A stretch of 26,512 nt of DNA from IMG/VR virus record IMGVR_UViG_3300033148_002449, positions 1-26,512 of that record. One strand, 5' to 3'. The notes under the pieces are model-generated. The model was given only the letters and a program-made list of their open reading frames with translations, was not told where the DNA came from and did not search any database. Numbering within the stretch: position 1 is the first letter of the stretch; each line of letters begins with the position of its first letter. Below are positions 14,737 to 22,421 of the stretch, piece by piece. This DNA is from a virus. The translations under genes were made by a program, and so were the position numbers.

Positions 14737-15219
14737 CTACCCTGAGCATGTATAGGTAATTTTCAGAACATCGTTGTCATTGAGCGGCACTGCTGAACCA
14801 AAAGCCGCTGTAGACCACAAGACACCAGCAGTTCCATCCTTAGTTGAGCTACTTGAAATAAAGATGCCCTTAATTGTTATGGTAGCATCCATAGTGAAAT
14901 CAACTGTCACAGCATTAGTGATGGAACGAGCCGCAGCCGCCCCCGGCGTCCAAGCCTGTCGAGTGGCCTCGTCGTAATCGGCAGATTCTACCCAACCCGT
15001 GTGGGAACTCATAACATCAGCGTCGGCAAATTCAGTCCATGCGGCATTATCAACTAGACCAATATACCAAGTTGGAACAACAACCCCCTCGTGGAATTCT
15101 GTTTCCAAAATGTGATTCAGCCCCTCATCCACAATCCCATTGGGAATGTCGTAAGTGGCAATCACTTTGCCATCCCGTACGTGCTCGACCTTAAAACGCC
15201 CTTGCAATTTCATCTTCAT
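14737..15219 (-). CDS. Conserved phage tail-region structural protein
   Basis: A 160-residue protein starting MKMKLQGRFKVEHVRDGKVI, preceded by AGGAGAA. Recognisable stretches are NGIVDEGLNHILETEFHEG, TWYIGLVDNAAWTEFAD, HTGWVESADYDEATRQAW and TIKGIFISSSSTKDG. I have seen this pattern repeatedly in phage structural modules, where it follows the tape measure gene. The fold is probably beta-rich. The exact role is not known to me, and tail tip or fibre accessory is the best guess. It lies 15 nt after the tape measure stop and just upstream of the hairpin and homing endonuclease. Confidence 0.8.
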   Translation of the reverse strand: MKMKLQGRFKVEHVRDGKVIATYDIPNGIVDEGLNHILETEFHEGVVVPTWYIGLVDNAAWTEFADADVMSSHTGWVESADYDEATRQAWTPGAAAARSITNAVTVDFTMDATITIKGIFISSSSTKDGTAGVLWSTAAFGSAVPLNDNDVLKITYTCSG

Positions 15220-15234
15220 AGCATTCTCCTAAGT

Positions 15235-18200
15235 TTATTTCAGACGGCTTGATCCCCGCCTAATTTCCCTGTTCAAAACCGCAACAATATCACGCCCTGT
15301 TTGTTTTGTCGCGCCACCACCCACATTAACCGACACGTCTCCAATAATCCCCGCATTTGTTGTGCTGCCGCCTTGCTCCCTACTGGGTTTAATACCCGCG
15401 TTCATAGCCAAGAGTTGCGGATACCATTGTCGAGTGGACTTGGCATTCATCACAAACTCGCCCGGACTGAGCATAGCTGATACGGTATCGGTGCCTCTTG
15501 CAGCCCCGCCAGCATCAAAGCGTCTGATAGAACCACCCGAGGCAGCTACTTGAACACTCCCGCCAGAAGCAACCGATGCCAGGGCAGATGCGGCAGTCCT
15601 AACAGCAGATGCCACCCGCATCCAACTTGCCGCCACTGCATCAGCAGCGCCAACAGCGGAATTGGACATCGAGATTTGACCGCCAATAGCTGTTGAAACA
15701 GATTGCACGGCTGCGGCCTCACGCATTACCGCGGCAGCACCTTGATTCTGAATACTTTGCTTTTGCTGAAGTAGCCTTTGCTCCTGTTGAATCATCTGAT
15801 GCTTTTGAACCTCTACTGGATCAATGCGGCCAGTTTTTTCAATGTTTTCTTTTGCAGTTCTCAGTTTTAAGTATGCCGCTGTTAATGAAGACAAGTGAGC
15901 TAGGAAGCGATCTTGAGAGCCTAAGTCCCTCCCCTCCCCTGGGAAAGCCATTCTTAGTTTCTTTGGGTCCGCAAGACCTTCAGAAGCCTTTCTTAATTTC
16001 GCTGCATCCTCCGCAGTGATTTTACTCTGGCTACTCAATTTAACCAGCTGCTGCGTAAAAGACGCATAAGCCTCGCGTGCTTTTACAGCAGCCTTAGCTT
16101 CCCCTGGGAGAGTGACTAATGTTCTTTCTGGTTGGGTAAAAACCTTCTCTGATACAGGGTCTAAAGCCCTTTGAAATTCCTCTCTAGCTTTAGTTGCATC
16201 GCGTTCATACTGAGCCCGCTTCTTAGATTGCTCAGTAAATCCCCCTAACTTCTCCCCATATTGTTTTAGAACAGCATCTAACCCTCGCTGTTCAATGGTC
16301 ATACCGGTCAATTCTTCCATGATAACGACACCCTTAAATTCAAGCCTGACCTTAGCGGCACTAGCTCGTAGCTCATCCCACATTTGAGCGACAGCGGCAG
16401 GAGCCATTTGTAAATCCTCAAAATACAAACTTCCTAACGCTTGCTCAGCTTCGCGCCTAAGTTCCGAAAAACCGCTCACGTCCCCCAGAAAATCCTTTAA
16501 GATTGAGCCCTTGTAACGCGACCGGATCGCCCCAACCCACTCATCAATCAATATTCGTGCCTCACCCAAATCCTTTCGAGCCTGCTCCGGGTGTTTAATA
16601 ACTAAAGCGCCTTGATCGTCTTCCGCCCACTTGCTAATTTTATTCGCTATAACCTCACGTTGACGAACAAATGCTTCGTAGTATTTTGTTTCTTCATGTT
16701 GTTTTCTAGCCAATTCAACAGAAGCCGCTTTTTGCAAGCTAGCTTGTTTTTGAATACTTCCAATGCGCCTTTCATCTGAACGACGGAGATCACTCAGAGC
16801 TTTTTCCTGCTCGTGTATTTCGCCTGTTTGCTGTGCGGCAGACCATGTTGCTTGTTTAAGGGCGTCAACAATTTGCCACGCTGCTGCGGCTGCTTTTTCT
16901 TGCTCAGCACCTAGAGCCACTTTTTGAAGTGCTACAGCATTGCCTGTTGCATCATTTAGCCGCCTACCTAGTTCCCCTACTTGCTGTTCCAGGGGTAGGT
17001 GTTCAACCCTAAAGAGTTCTTCTCTGAGCCAGATTGCACTTTCGATGTCAAACATCTTAGCGTAGCTATCTGAGGCTTTTTTCGCCATATTATCGCTAAG
17101 AGAACCAAGTTTTTGAATAAGACTCTTATAGTCACTGAGAATATTATCAAAAGCGCGACCCATTGCTTTTACTTGAATCTCTGACGCAATTTTAAAATTG
17201 TCGGCGTTTTGTATGTGCAATTTATTGGAAGCAAGAAGATGTTGACGCAACAACTGCATCAATACTTTATTCTCACGGTTCTTTTCACGAATAGAAGCCG
17301 CAGTCCGAGCCTTATTCATTTCAATAGATCGGGTAAGCGCCTCGCGGGCCAATGTTTCAGAGCGTGTAAGCTCTTCACCAAGCATAGTGCCAATCTGCTG
17401 CCCCAATATACGAGCACCATGCCAAAGCGCTAAGAGGCCAAGTGCATTTCTCAACGTGGCTATCTTCTTGATACCCAAATCCACACCCATACCAAATTGA
17501 GCAAAGCCGGTAGAAGCTACAGGGCCAATCAAACGCATTGCTAAAATCAAACTACCTATCGCAGCCGCAGCAGCAGGGCCCTCGGATGTAATAGTACGCA
17601 GTACACCAACAAGCCCTTTTCCACCCCCGAAAACCTTGATAAGACTATTAGCAGTCGCAACCATGTCTGCACCAAGCTCGGCAGTGAAAAAGTTGCGTAG
17701 TTTATTTAATTCAAGTGTAAGCCTAGCAGCGTCGGTGCTCATAACTTCAAGAGCTTTGCCGCTAAGAATGGCTTTATCTGACTCCTGTAACTTCTCCTCT
17801 GCTTCAACAAATGCTTGAGCTCCCTTTCCCAACAAACGGAAAGCACCCGCTGCGCCGCGAACTCGGGGAACCAATTGACTGACCGCAGTAGAAGACCCGT
17901 CAGTCGTGTCCTTGAGTGCTTGCAACGCGCGTTGCAAGCCGAACGTCCTGATTGCTGCCGGGCCAGATTCGACACCAATATCTTTCAGTGCCTTTTTCAT
18001 AGCCTCAGATGGCTTAAGAAGGGCTGTAAAAATACCTCTTAATTGAGTGCTTGCCTCGCGTGCTTTTACACCACCAATGGTAATCGAAATGAGACCAGCC
18101 TGCAATTCCTCCATGCTGACGCCAAGCTCGGCTCCAATAGACTGGATACGAGATAAAGCGGCTCCTAACTCGGTGGCTCGAAAACGACCCAAGTTAATAG

Positions 18201-18816
18201 ATTCAAAGAATTGAGAGGCGCGTACACCGGCCATTTCAGAAGATTCACCGTAAGCGTTTAATGCCCCGGTCAAAAGCTGAGTAGCGCCGACCAAATCATC
18301 TTCGGTCGTTTTAGCTAGTAAATTCGCGGCGGAAAGAATATCAGCCCGCTCAGCAGCAGAAGTAAACTGATCGGACATGGCTTCATATTGGGCTGTCCCC
18401 ACAGTACCGATAGGTTGACTGAAAGCGTCAGACAACTTACGAACATCTTCTGCTATCTCATTGAAAGAGCGGTCAGGGTCAATAGCTTTAATTTCACTTA
18501 GACCTTTTACGAACTCCATCTGGGACTTAAAAGCAAAATCAAGTGCTTGTTGAACGGCGTTCAAACTCCGCACGATTGCTTGGGTCATCAAGACACGGGA
18601 AAGAGTCTGCCAAGTAATGATGAAGCTCTTGGTACTTTTCTCAGTCTTATTCAGTGCCTTACCTGCGCCGGTGCTGGCAGTATTAAACCTTTTAATACCC
18701 GCGGCTGACGCATTCAGTGACGCATTCAGTTTAGCAAATCCAGCTTCTAAACTAGAGAGAGTCGCAAGTGTATTACCTGCATCTAGGCCAATTTGTTGAA
18801 CAATTTTTTCAGCCAT
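15235..18816 (-). CDS. Tail tape measure protein
   Basis: A 1193-residue, mostly helical protein that would set tail length and sit inside the tail tube. The N-terminal part (about residues 80-345) matches the TP901-type tape measure domain: KSQMEFVKGLSEIKAI, LLTGALNAYGESSEMAGVRA, ELGAALSRIQSIGAELGVS and STQLRGIFTALLKPSEAM. Hydrophobic stretches follow at about 410-475 (AAAAAIGSLILAMRLIGP; NALGLLALWHGARILG). Long Glu/Lys/Arg-rich coiled-coil regions fill 500-1050. Near the end is GTDTVSAMLSPGEFVMN, a common C-terminal tape measure motif. By the usual 0.15 nm per residue rule, the tail would be near 180 nm. There is no strong ribosome site; ATG 18816 is 3 nt after the upstream stop, so coupling is likely. 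Confidence 0.95.
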   Translation of the reverse strand: MAEKIVQQIGLDAGNTLATLSSLEAGFAKLNASLNASAAGIKRFNTASTGAGKALNKTEKSTKSFIITWQTLSRVLMTQAIVRSLNAVQQALDFAFKSQMEFVKGLSEIKAIDPDRSFNEIAEDVRKLSDAFSQPIGTVGTAQYEAMSDQFTSAAERADILSAANLLAKTTEDDLVGATQLLTGALNAYGESSEMAGVRASQFFESINLGRFRATELGAALSRIQSIGAELGVSMEELQAGLISITIGGVKAREASTQLRGIFTALLKPSEAMKKALKDIGVESGPAAIRTFGLQRALQALKDTTDGSSTAVSQLVPRVRGAAGAFRLLGKGAQAFVEAEEKLQESDKAILSGKALEVMSTDAARLTLELNKLRNFFTAELGADMVATANSLIKVFGGGKGLVGVLRTITSEGPAAAAAIGSLILAMRLIGPVASTGFAQFGMGVDLGIKKIATLRNALGLLALWHGARILGQQIGTMLGEELTRSETLAREALTRSIEMNKARTAASIREKNRENKVLMQLLRQHLLASNKLHIQNADNFKIASEIQVKAMGRAFDNILSDYKSLIQKLGSLSDNMAKKASDSYAKMFDIESAIWLREELFRVEHLPLEQQVGELGRRLNDATGNAVALQKVALGAEQEKAAAAAWQIVDALKQATWSAAQQTGEIHEQEKALSDLRRSDERRIGSIQKQASLQKAASVELARKQHEETKYYEAFVRQREVIANKISKWAEDDQGALVIKHPEQARKDLGEARILIDEWVGAIRSRYKGSILKDFLGDVSGFSELRREAEQALGSLYFEDLQMAPAAVAQMWDELRASAAKVRLEFKGVVIMEELTGMTIEQRGLDAVLKQYGEKLGGFTEQSKKRAQYERDATKAREEFQRALDPVSEKVFTQPERTLVTLPGEAKAAVKAREAYASFTQQLVKLSSQSKITAEDAAKLRKASEGLADPKKLRMAFPGEGRDLGSQDRFLAHLSSLTAAYLKLRTAKENIEKTGRIDPVEVQKHQMIQQEQRLLQQKQSIQNQGAAAVMREAAAVQSVSTAIGGQISMSNSAVGAADAVAASWMRVASAVRTAASALASVASGGSVQVAASGGSIRRFDAGGAARGTDTVSAMLSPGEFVMNAKSTRQWYPQLLAMNAGIKPSREQGGSTTNAGIIGDVSVNVGGGATKQTGRDIVAVLNREIRRGSSRLK

Positions 18817-18819
18817 GAT

Positions 18820-19332
18820 TTAACTAACTACAATTGTTGCGACATCTAAAATAGAACCCCAACCAGGGAGTTCTATGGTAGGTACAAAACTTCTAAATGC
18901 TGCTGCGGCCTTCTTTTGAAAGTGGTACGGGCCAGGGTTTTTCAAATGAAAGTATGGACCATTAGGACCAATAAAAGTATTGGCGTCATGGTACTCGTTA
19001 ATAATCAAATGTGGTAGGGTCGTGCTATAAGTAAAAGTATACAGACCAGCCCTCCCCGTCCCAGGCTCGAACTCTGCGCTTCCATTCGCTATGCCAATCG
19101 ACACCCTATCAAGTGCGCCCCCAACAGGGGTGGGAGCTAAGGCAAATGCAACATAACTAGCCAAAGGAGTAAAAGTTGCGACCGAAGCACCACTCCAAAT
19201 TGGTAATCCAACTGCCGCAGTTAACCACACCTTACACGATTCGGCCAGCGCCTCTGAAAGTTGCTCATGTAACTTTCTACGGTACTTAGCTAATTTAAGT
19301 TTCGGCGCTTTGAGCGTGGCTCTTATGTGCAT
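18820..19332 (-). CDS. Minor tail / tail-completion-like protein before the tape measure
   Basis: A 170-residue protein starting MHIRATLKAPKLKLAKYRRK, with a basic helical N-terminus and then a mixed region (GLPIWSGASVATFTPLASYV, HLIINEYHDANTF, PYHFQKKAAAAFRSFVP). The WSG and residue pattern recalls HK97 gp10-like neck proteins, but the match is loose and the gene is placed after the chaperone gene rather than in the neck cluster. Its ATG overlaps the TAA that ends the -1 frame of the chaperone gene (TAATG). This links its translation to the frameshifted product. Confidence 0.75.
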   Translation of the reverse strand: MHIRATLKAPKLKLAKYRRKLHEQLSEALAESCKVWLTAAVGLPIWSGASVATFTPLASYVAFALAPTPVGGALDRVSIGIANGSAEFEPGTGRAGLYTFTYSTTLPHLIINEYHDANTFIGPNGPYFHLKNPGPYHFQKKAAAAFRSFVPTIELPGWGSILDVATIVVS

Positions 19333-19990
19333 TACCTACCTGCCAATGCAGCTGCCCTTGCATCTTCATCATGTGACGCAACTTGATCGTATGCAAGTAC
19401 TAAGGCTTGCATAACGGACCCCATATCTTCCCACGAATCAAGGACGCCGGGTGGTCTAATGCCTATGCGTAAACACGCGCTCCATGTGGCATAAAGACCA
19501 GTCCTATAATCAGGCCAAATTATCCTTTTTACTGACCCGGCATCCCTTGTAAAAAAAGCTCACGAGCCTCTTGAAGTTTCTTTTCATCCAGGCTGTTTGC
19601 TTCCATAACAAGGGCCATCACCCGTCCGCACTCAATCGTAGTTAACCCTGCGTTTTTCAAATCGGCTTCCCAATTATCCCAGGTCGCAGGGTTATCCAAT
19701 TGCACCGTATCCCACTCAATTTGACTTGGAGCAAGAGTATGCACAACTACGTAAGCTGAACGCCTTTTCTCGTAACTAGCTAAAGCATCCTTGTAGCCCT
19801 GATCCCCCGTGTCAGCTACCTGCCCACCCTTAATCAACTTTTGAGGTGGTACAAGCTCAGGACAAAGACGATCAAAATCCTTTGCGTCCTTCAAGCCGCT
19901 GGCTCGAAAAACAATCTGCTTGTTGCCACGGGGCAAAACTAGAATTTCCTCACACGGTAAAGTAGTCGGATCAACTCCACCAATCTTCAT
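19332..19990 (-). CDS. Tail assembly chaperone, -1 frameshift fusion product (lambda GT-like)
   Basis: Ribosomes slipping back one base at T TTT TTA (19556-19550) would read 147 residues in the zero frame and then resume at base 19550 in the -1 frame for 72 more residues, giving 219 residues. The -1 frame is open from there to TAA 19334-19332 and reads TRDAGSVKRIIWPDYRTGLY, then LRIGIRPPGVLDSWEDM and ALVLAYDQVASHDEDARA. The PPG...W...L.LAY pattern resembles T-type tail chaperone extensions. The stop overlaps the next ATG, and the -1 frame otherwise has no suitable start, so frameshifting explains a 196-bp stretch that would be empty. Confidence 0.87.
19529..19990 (-). CDS. Tail assembly chaperone, zero-frame product (lambda G-like)
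   Basis: A 153-residue protein starting MKIGGVDPTTLPCEEILVLP. GGGAGA about 8 nt before ATG 19990 supports this start rather than an in-frame ATG at 20050 inside the tail tube gene. It lies between the major tail protein gene and the tape measure gene, where siphophages encode tail assembly chaperones that bind the tape measure before tube polymerisation. The sequence has PRGNKQIVFRASGLKDAKDF and ends ELFLQGMPGQ. A -1 slippery heptamer lies seven codons before the stop. The chaperone role follows from position and the frameshift arrangement; sequence similarity to lambda G was not tested. Confidence 0.85.
   Translation of the reverse strand: MKIGGVDPTTLPCEEILVLPRGNKQIVFRASGLKDAKDFDRLCPELVPPQKLIKGGQVADTGDQGYKDALASYEKRRSAYVVVHTLAPSQIEWDTVQLDNPATWDNWEADLKNAGLTTIECGRVMALVMEANSLDEKKLQEARELFLQGMPGQ
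19550..19556 (-). promoter_or_regulatory. Programmed -1 ribosomal frameshift site T TTT TTA
   Basis: The minus strand reads CTT TTT TTA CAA in the zero frame of the chaperone, so the X XXY YYZ heptamer T TTT TTA is in the correct phase for a -1 slip. It is seven codons before the zero-frame stop. I saw no strong downstream stem-loop by eye. Confidence 0.87.
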
Positions 19991-20013
19991 AACATTCTCC
20001 CTTGCAAAATAGT

Positions 20014-21069
20014 TTACGCAACCGTAATAGTCGGCTCCGTGCGGTTGCACTTGCCACTAACAGCGATAGTAGCGTCCTTAATAGAGTAATCACGCTTTTC
20101 GCTACGGAAAACAGGGAACAAATAGTCCCTCGATTCACCAGCCACACAAGTCCGTACATCTTGCACAAGCAAGTCTACGGCATAAGGATCACACAACTCA
20201 GATGAAGACGTGACCCACTCCGACGCATTGCCAGAGCCTTTCAAGGCTTCAATCGGGGTAATGACCTCGCCTGTACCAGACTTAACTTGATCGAAGACAA
20301 AGTTCAATGCCACTTCCATCGGTTGGTCGTCACCTTTACGAACCGTATCCAAAAGGCCACGCTCCAAGTCATAGCTATACTCATCGGCTTCAGTATAGCT
20401 CAAGTCACCTTCACCAACCTTAATTTCAACCTCTTGCGATTGAACCGTAATCGCGGCACCCGTCCCATACGAACCAGCCCCGAGAGCAGGGGTAAATGTA
20501 ATCTCGGTAGTCGGGCCAGCATCGATTGGGACTCTTGCAGAGACAACGTGAACAGTGGCGACTGACTCACCAGCAATCGTAAATCGCGCCCCAACTGGAA
20601 CCAAATCAGTGTCTACTGAGTTAAGCACCACAGTCTCGATTGTCAACGAAGCATTAGCCTCCGCAGGCGGGGTACCAGTACCACCGTCTACTGTCTCGGC
20701 AATCGTGACTTCCTCACCACCGCTACCAGTAACAAGAGTGTCATCAATGACCATAAGCGATAGGGAAGTTTCCCCCAGGGTTCCAATGAACTCACAAACG
20801 TGAGAAGCCTCAGCCACTCCGGTAACGGATATGTTGCCCTCACCAATTGAAGTCAAACCTTCCAACGCAGATTGTAACTGCGCGGGGGTCAAATCCCAAG
20901 GCAAGTTTCCAGTCTCTTCACTGTCATACTCCACTGTAAAGGTTCCACCCGTCACACTCGTAATAGTAATAGTTTGCTTTTCGTTTGTTTTCTTGGCTGA
21001 GACGGCAGAGCCCGCGAGCCCATCCTTCAGCGTGATAGTACAAAGACGAAGATCAATACGTGCTGACAT
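20014..21069 (-). CDS. Major tail (tube) protein with inserted beta domains
   Basis: A 351-residue protein starting MSARIDLRLCTITLKDGLAG, with GGAGAG before ATG 21069. It lies between the tail terminator and the chaperone genes, the standard site of the tail tube gene. The ends look like a tube protein (VEIKVGEGDLSYTEADEYSY, RGLLDTVRKGDDQPMEVALN, VFRSEKRDYSIKDATIAVSG). Between them are two extra regions. Residues 28-140 are a beta domain (TGGTFTVEY, LQSALEGLTSIGEGNISVTG) that also occurs in the protein at the right edge. Residues about 141-213 form a second beta unit (GARFTIAGE, TTEITFTPALGAG). The inserts would probably decorate the tail surface; that is inference. Confidence 0.85.
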   Translation of the reverse strand: MSARIDLRLCTITLKDGLAGSAVSAKKTNEKQTITITSVTGGTFTVEYDSEETGNLPWDLTPAQLQSALEGLTSIGEGNISVTGVAEASHVCEFIGTLGETSLSLMVIDDTLVTGSGGEEVTIAETVDGGTGTPPAEANASLTIETVVLNSVDTDLVPVGARFTIAGESVATVHVVSARVPIDAGPTTEITFTPALGAGSYGTGAAITVQSQEVEIKVGEGDLSYTEADEYSYDLERGLLDTVRKGDDQPMEVALNFVFDQVKSGTGEVITPIEALKGSGNASEWVTSSSELCDPYAVDLLVQDVRTCVAGESRDYLFPVFRSEKRDYSIKDATIAVSGKCNRTEPTITVA

Positions 21070-21090
21070 AGTTACTCTCCAAATAAAGGT

Positions 21091-21588
21091 TTAATCTTGT
21101 AAATCCATCGCGTACTTAGCATTTACCTCAGACATTTTAGTTTTTTCAACTGTGTCAACTTGTCCAAAGTGATTGATCTGCACACCCGTCCCAGGTCGAA
21201 GTTTCAAGCAACCCAACAATACCAGTGTAGCCGGGTCGGTTGGGTCGTAATCTCCTGGTTCGTTGCCAAAATTGTATATTCCAATCGAGGCATTCATCGC
21301 TCCATAGAAAAATCCTGCATACTTATGGATATCATAGGCGTTTTTATTGCCGTCGTAGCGTGACACTAAAAGAACACTTACGTCCAAAAACAAGACATGA
21401 TAGTCCTTACTCATTTCTCTCGCGACCGGGCCTGTAATCCGTATTTCAACCCTGTCGCCAGCTTGCATAAACGCTTCGGTTCTTTCATCAAAGTGCTCAA
21501 CGAGAACAGGCAGATTATTATCAGTGGCAACCCCCTTAAAATAATCTGCAACCGAGGCGAAACAATATCGAGGCCAGTCAGACAACAT
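21091..21588 (-). CDS. Probable tail terminator / tail completion protein
   Basis: A 165-residue protein starting MLSDWPRYCFASVADYFKGV, which overlaps the upstream head-closure gene by 11 nt. GAGGG-like bases precede ATG 21588. The middle has RVEIRITGPVAREMSKDYHV and FLDVSVLLVSRYDG, a strand-rich pattern with some resemblance to tail terminators, and the end has HFGQVDTVEKTKMSEVNAKY. Its position directly before the major tail protein gene is the usual one for the tail terminator that caps the tube at the neck. The family was not confirmed. Confidence 0.72.
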   Translation of the reverse strand: MLSDWPRYCFASVADYFKGVATDNNLPVLVEHFDERTEAFMQAGDRVEIRITGPVAREMSKDYHVLFLDVSVLLVSRYDGNKNAYDIHKYAGFFYGAMNASIGIYNFGNEPGDYDPTDPATLVLLGCLKLRPGTGVQINHFGQVDTVEKTKMSEVNAKYAMDLQD

Positions 21589-22063
21589 TATCCACCCTCA
21601 AACCGTCATCTGCTTTCACGCTGATGACTTGCTGCGGGACTTCCCCTACCAATTCTTTCGCAGTGATAAGCCACGCCGAATCAATCTCACACGCCTCAAG
21701 ACTTTTAACTTGATATTTTTTACCCTTATAAACAATCCAATCATCAGATGTCAATGAGGTTAATCCTTTTGCATCCTTGCGATCCACGAGAAAATCTCTA
21801 ACACTGAGATCGCGAGAACCGCTTGCCACAAATCCTGTTACGCTAGTCACTGGTGGCATCCTTGTCCGTGAATACCCAGCAGGGAAAACGATAGCTCGCT
21901 TGACGCGATACGTAGTAGTCGTGACTACCTTCGCACCAGTGCGAACATCAGTCTCCGAGCCAAGCAGCTTGTAAATATCAATCTGCTCGCCAAACTGTCG
22001 TTTCAACATATAAACAGTCAGTGGCGCTAATCTACTCAGCATTTTGCTGATGCGCTGTCGCAT
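21578..22063 (-). CDS. Probable head closure / head-tail joining protein
   Basis: A 161-residue protein whose body is beta-rich (IDIYKLLGSETDVRTGAKVV, TTYRVKRAIVFPAG). Its later part, DDWIVYKGKKYQVKSLEACE followed by AWLITAKEL, has the pattern of phage stopper or head-closure proteins, which seal the portal channel. The start is unclear: ATG 22063 has GGAGG immediately against it, while ATG 22042 (residue 8) is about 21 nt from the same site. It overlaps the upstream small membrane protein gene by 32 nt in the longer form and the downstream gene by 11 nt. Confidence 0.72.
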   Translation of the reverse strand: MRQRISKMLSRLAPLTVYMLKRQFGEQIDIYKLLGSETDVRTGAKVVTTTTYRVKRAIVFPAGYSRTRMPPVTSVTGFVASGSRDLSVRDFLVDRKDAKGLTSLTSDDWIVYKGKKYQVKSLEACEIDSAWLITAKELVGEVPQQVISVKADDGLRVDNVV

Positions 22064-22358
22064 CCTCCAGTAGTTGCTCCATCACATCCCGCGCTCCTTT
22101 GGCCTCAACGTAGCCAATTTTATCCAACACCCTCTCCAGCCGTATCATTACAGCGGTATTCTGAGCGACAATCGCCGAGCACCGCTCTACCAACGGAAGA
22201 AGTATATCCTTTTGGTCCTTCTCCAACATTTCGACACGGTCTTGTAATCGCATTTCTCTTTTGTAATCCCTCCATAAAAAGAACGCAATCATAGCCAACA
22301 CACAGCCCACAATGGGTGCTGGTTGACTAACCAGTCTTACAACAGCGGCCCAATCCAT
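22032..22358 (-). CDS. Small membrane protein with coiled coil
   Basis: A 108-residue protein starting MDWAAVVRLVSQPAPIVGCV. One membrane segment covers about residues 13-29 (ending MIAFFLW), followed by a basic stretch (RDYKREMRLQDR) and a heptad-like region to about residue 60 (VEMLEKDQKDILLPLVERC). The C-terminal half is helical. GGAGA lies before ATG 22358. A single N-terminal anchor plus a cytoplasmic coil resembles some holin- or spanin-like phage proteins, but the location between capsid and neck genes is not that of a lysis cassette. Function is unknown. Confidence 0.75.
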   Translation of the reverse strand: MDWAAVVRLVSQPAPIVGCVLAMIAFFLWRDYKREMRLQDRVEMLEKDQKDILLPLVERCSAIVAQNTAVMIRLERVLDKIGYVEAKGARDVMEQLLEDATAHQQNAE

Positions 22359-22377
22359 TATTTATCTCCAAAATAAT

Positions 22378-22407
22378 CACCCACCCGGAATTAACTCCGG
22401 GTGGGTG
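22378..22407 (-). terminator. Perfect 12-bp hairpin after the major capsid gene
   Basis: Positions 22407-22396 and 22389-22378 (minus strand) form a perfect 12-bp GC-rich stem with a 6-nt loop, 14 nt after the capsid stop. ATTATTTT follows. It is probably a (partial) intrinsic terminator or mRNA-stabilising end that lets capsid mRNA exceed that of downstream genes. Confidence 0.75.
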
Positions 22408-22421
22408 TATTTAACAACAGA

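Noticed and set aside
19333-19528. Empty intergenic gap or separate small gene between chaperone and minor tail protein
   Set aside because: The stretch is an open -1 frame continuous with the slippery site and has no suitable start of its own, so it is better explained as the frameshift extension.
20050-20050. Upstream ATG at 20050 as the chaperone start
   Set aside because: It lies inside the end of the major tail gene and lacks a ribosome site, while ATG 19990 has GGGAGA at the right distance.
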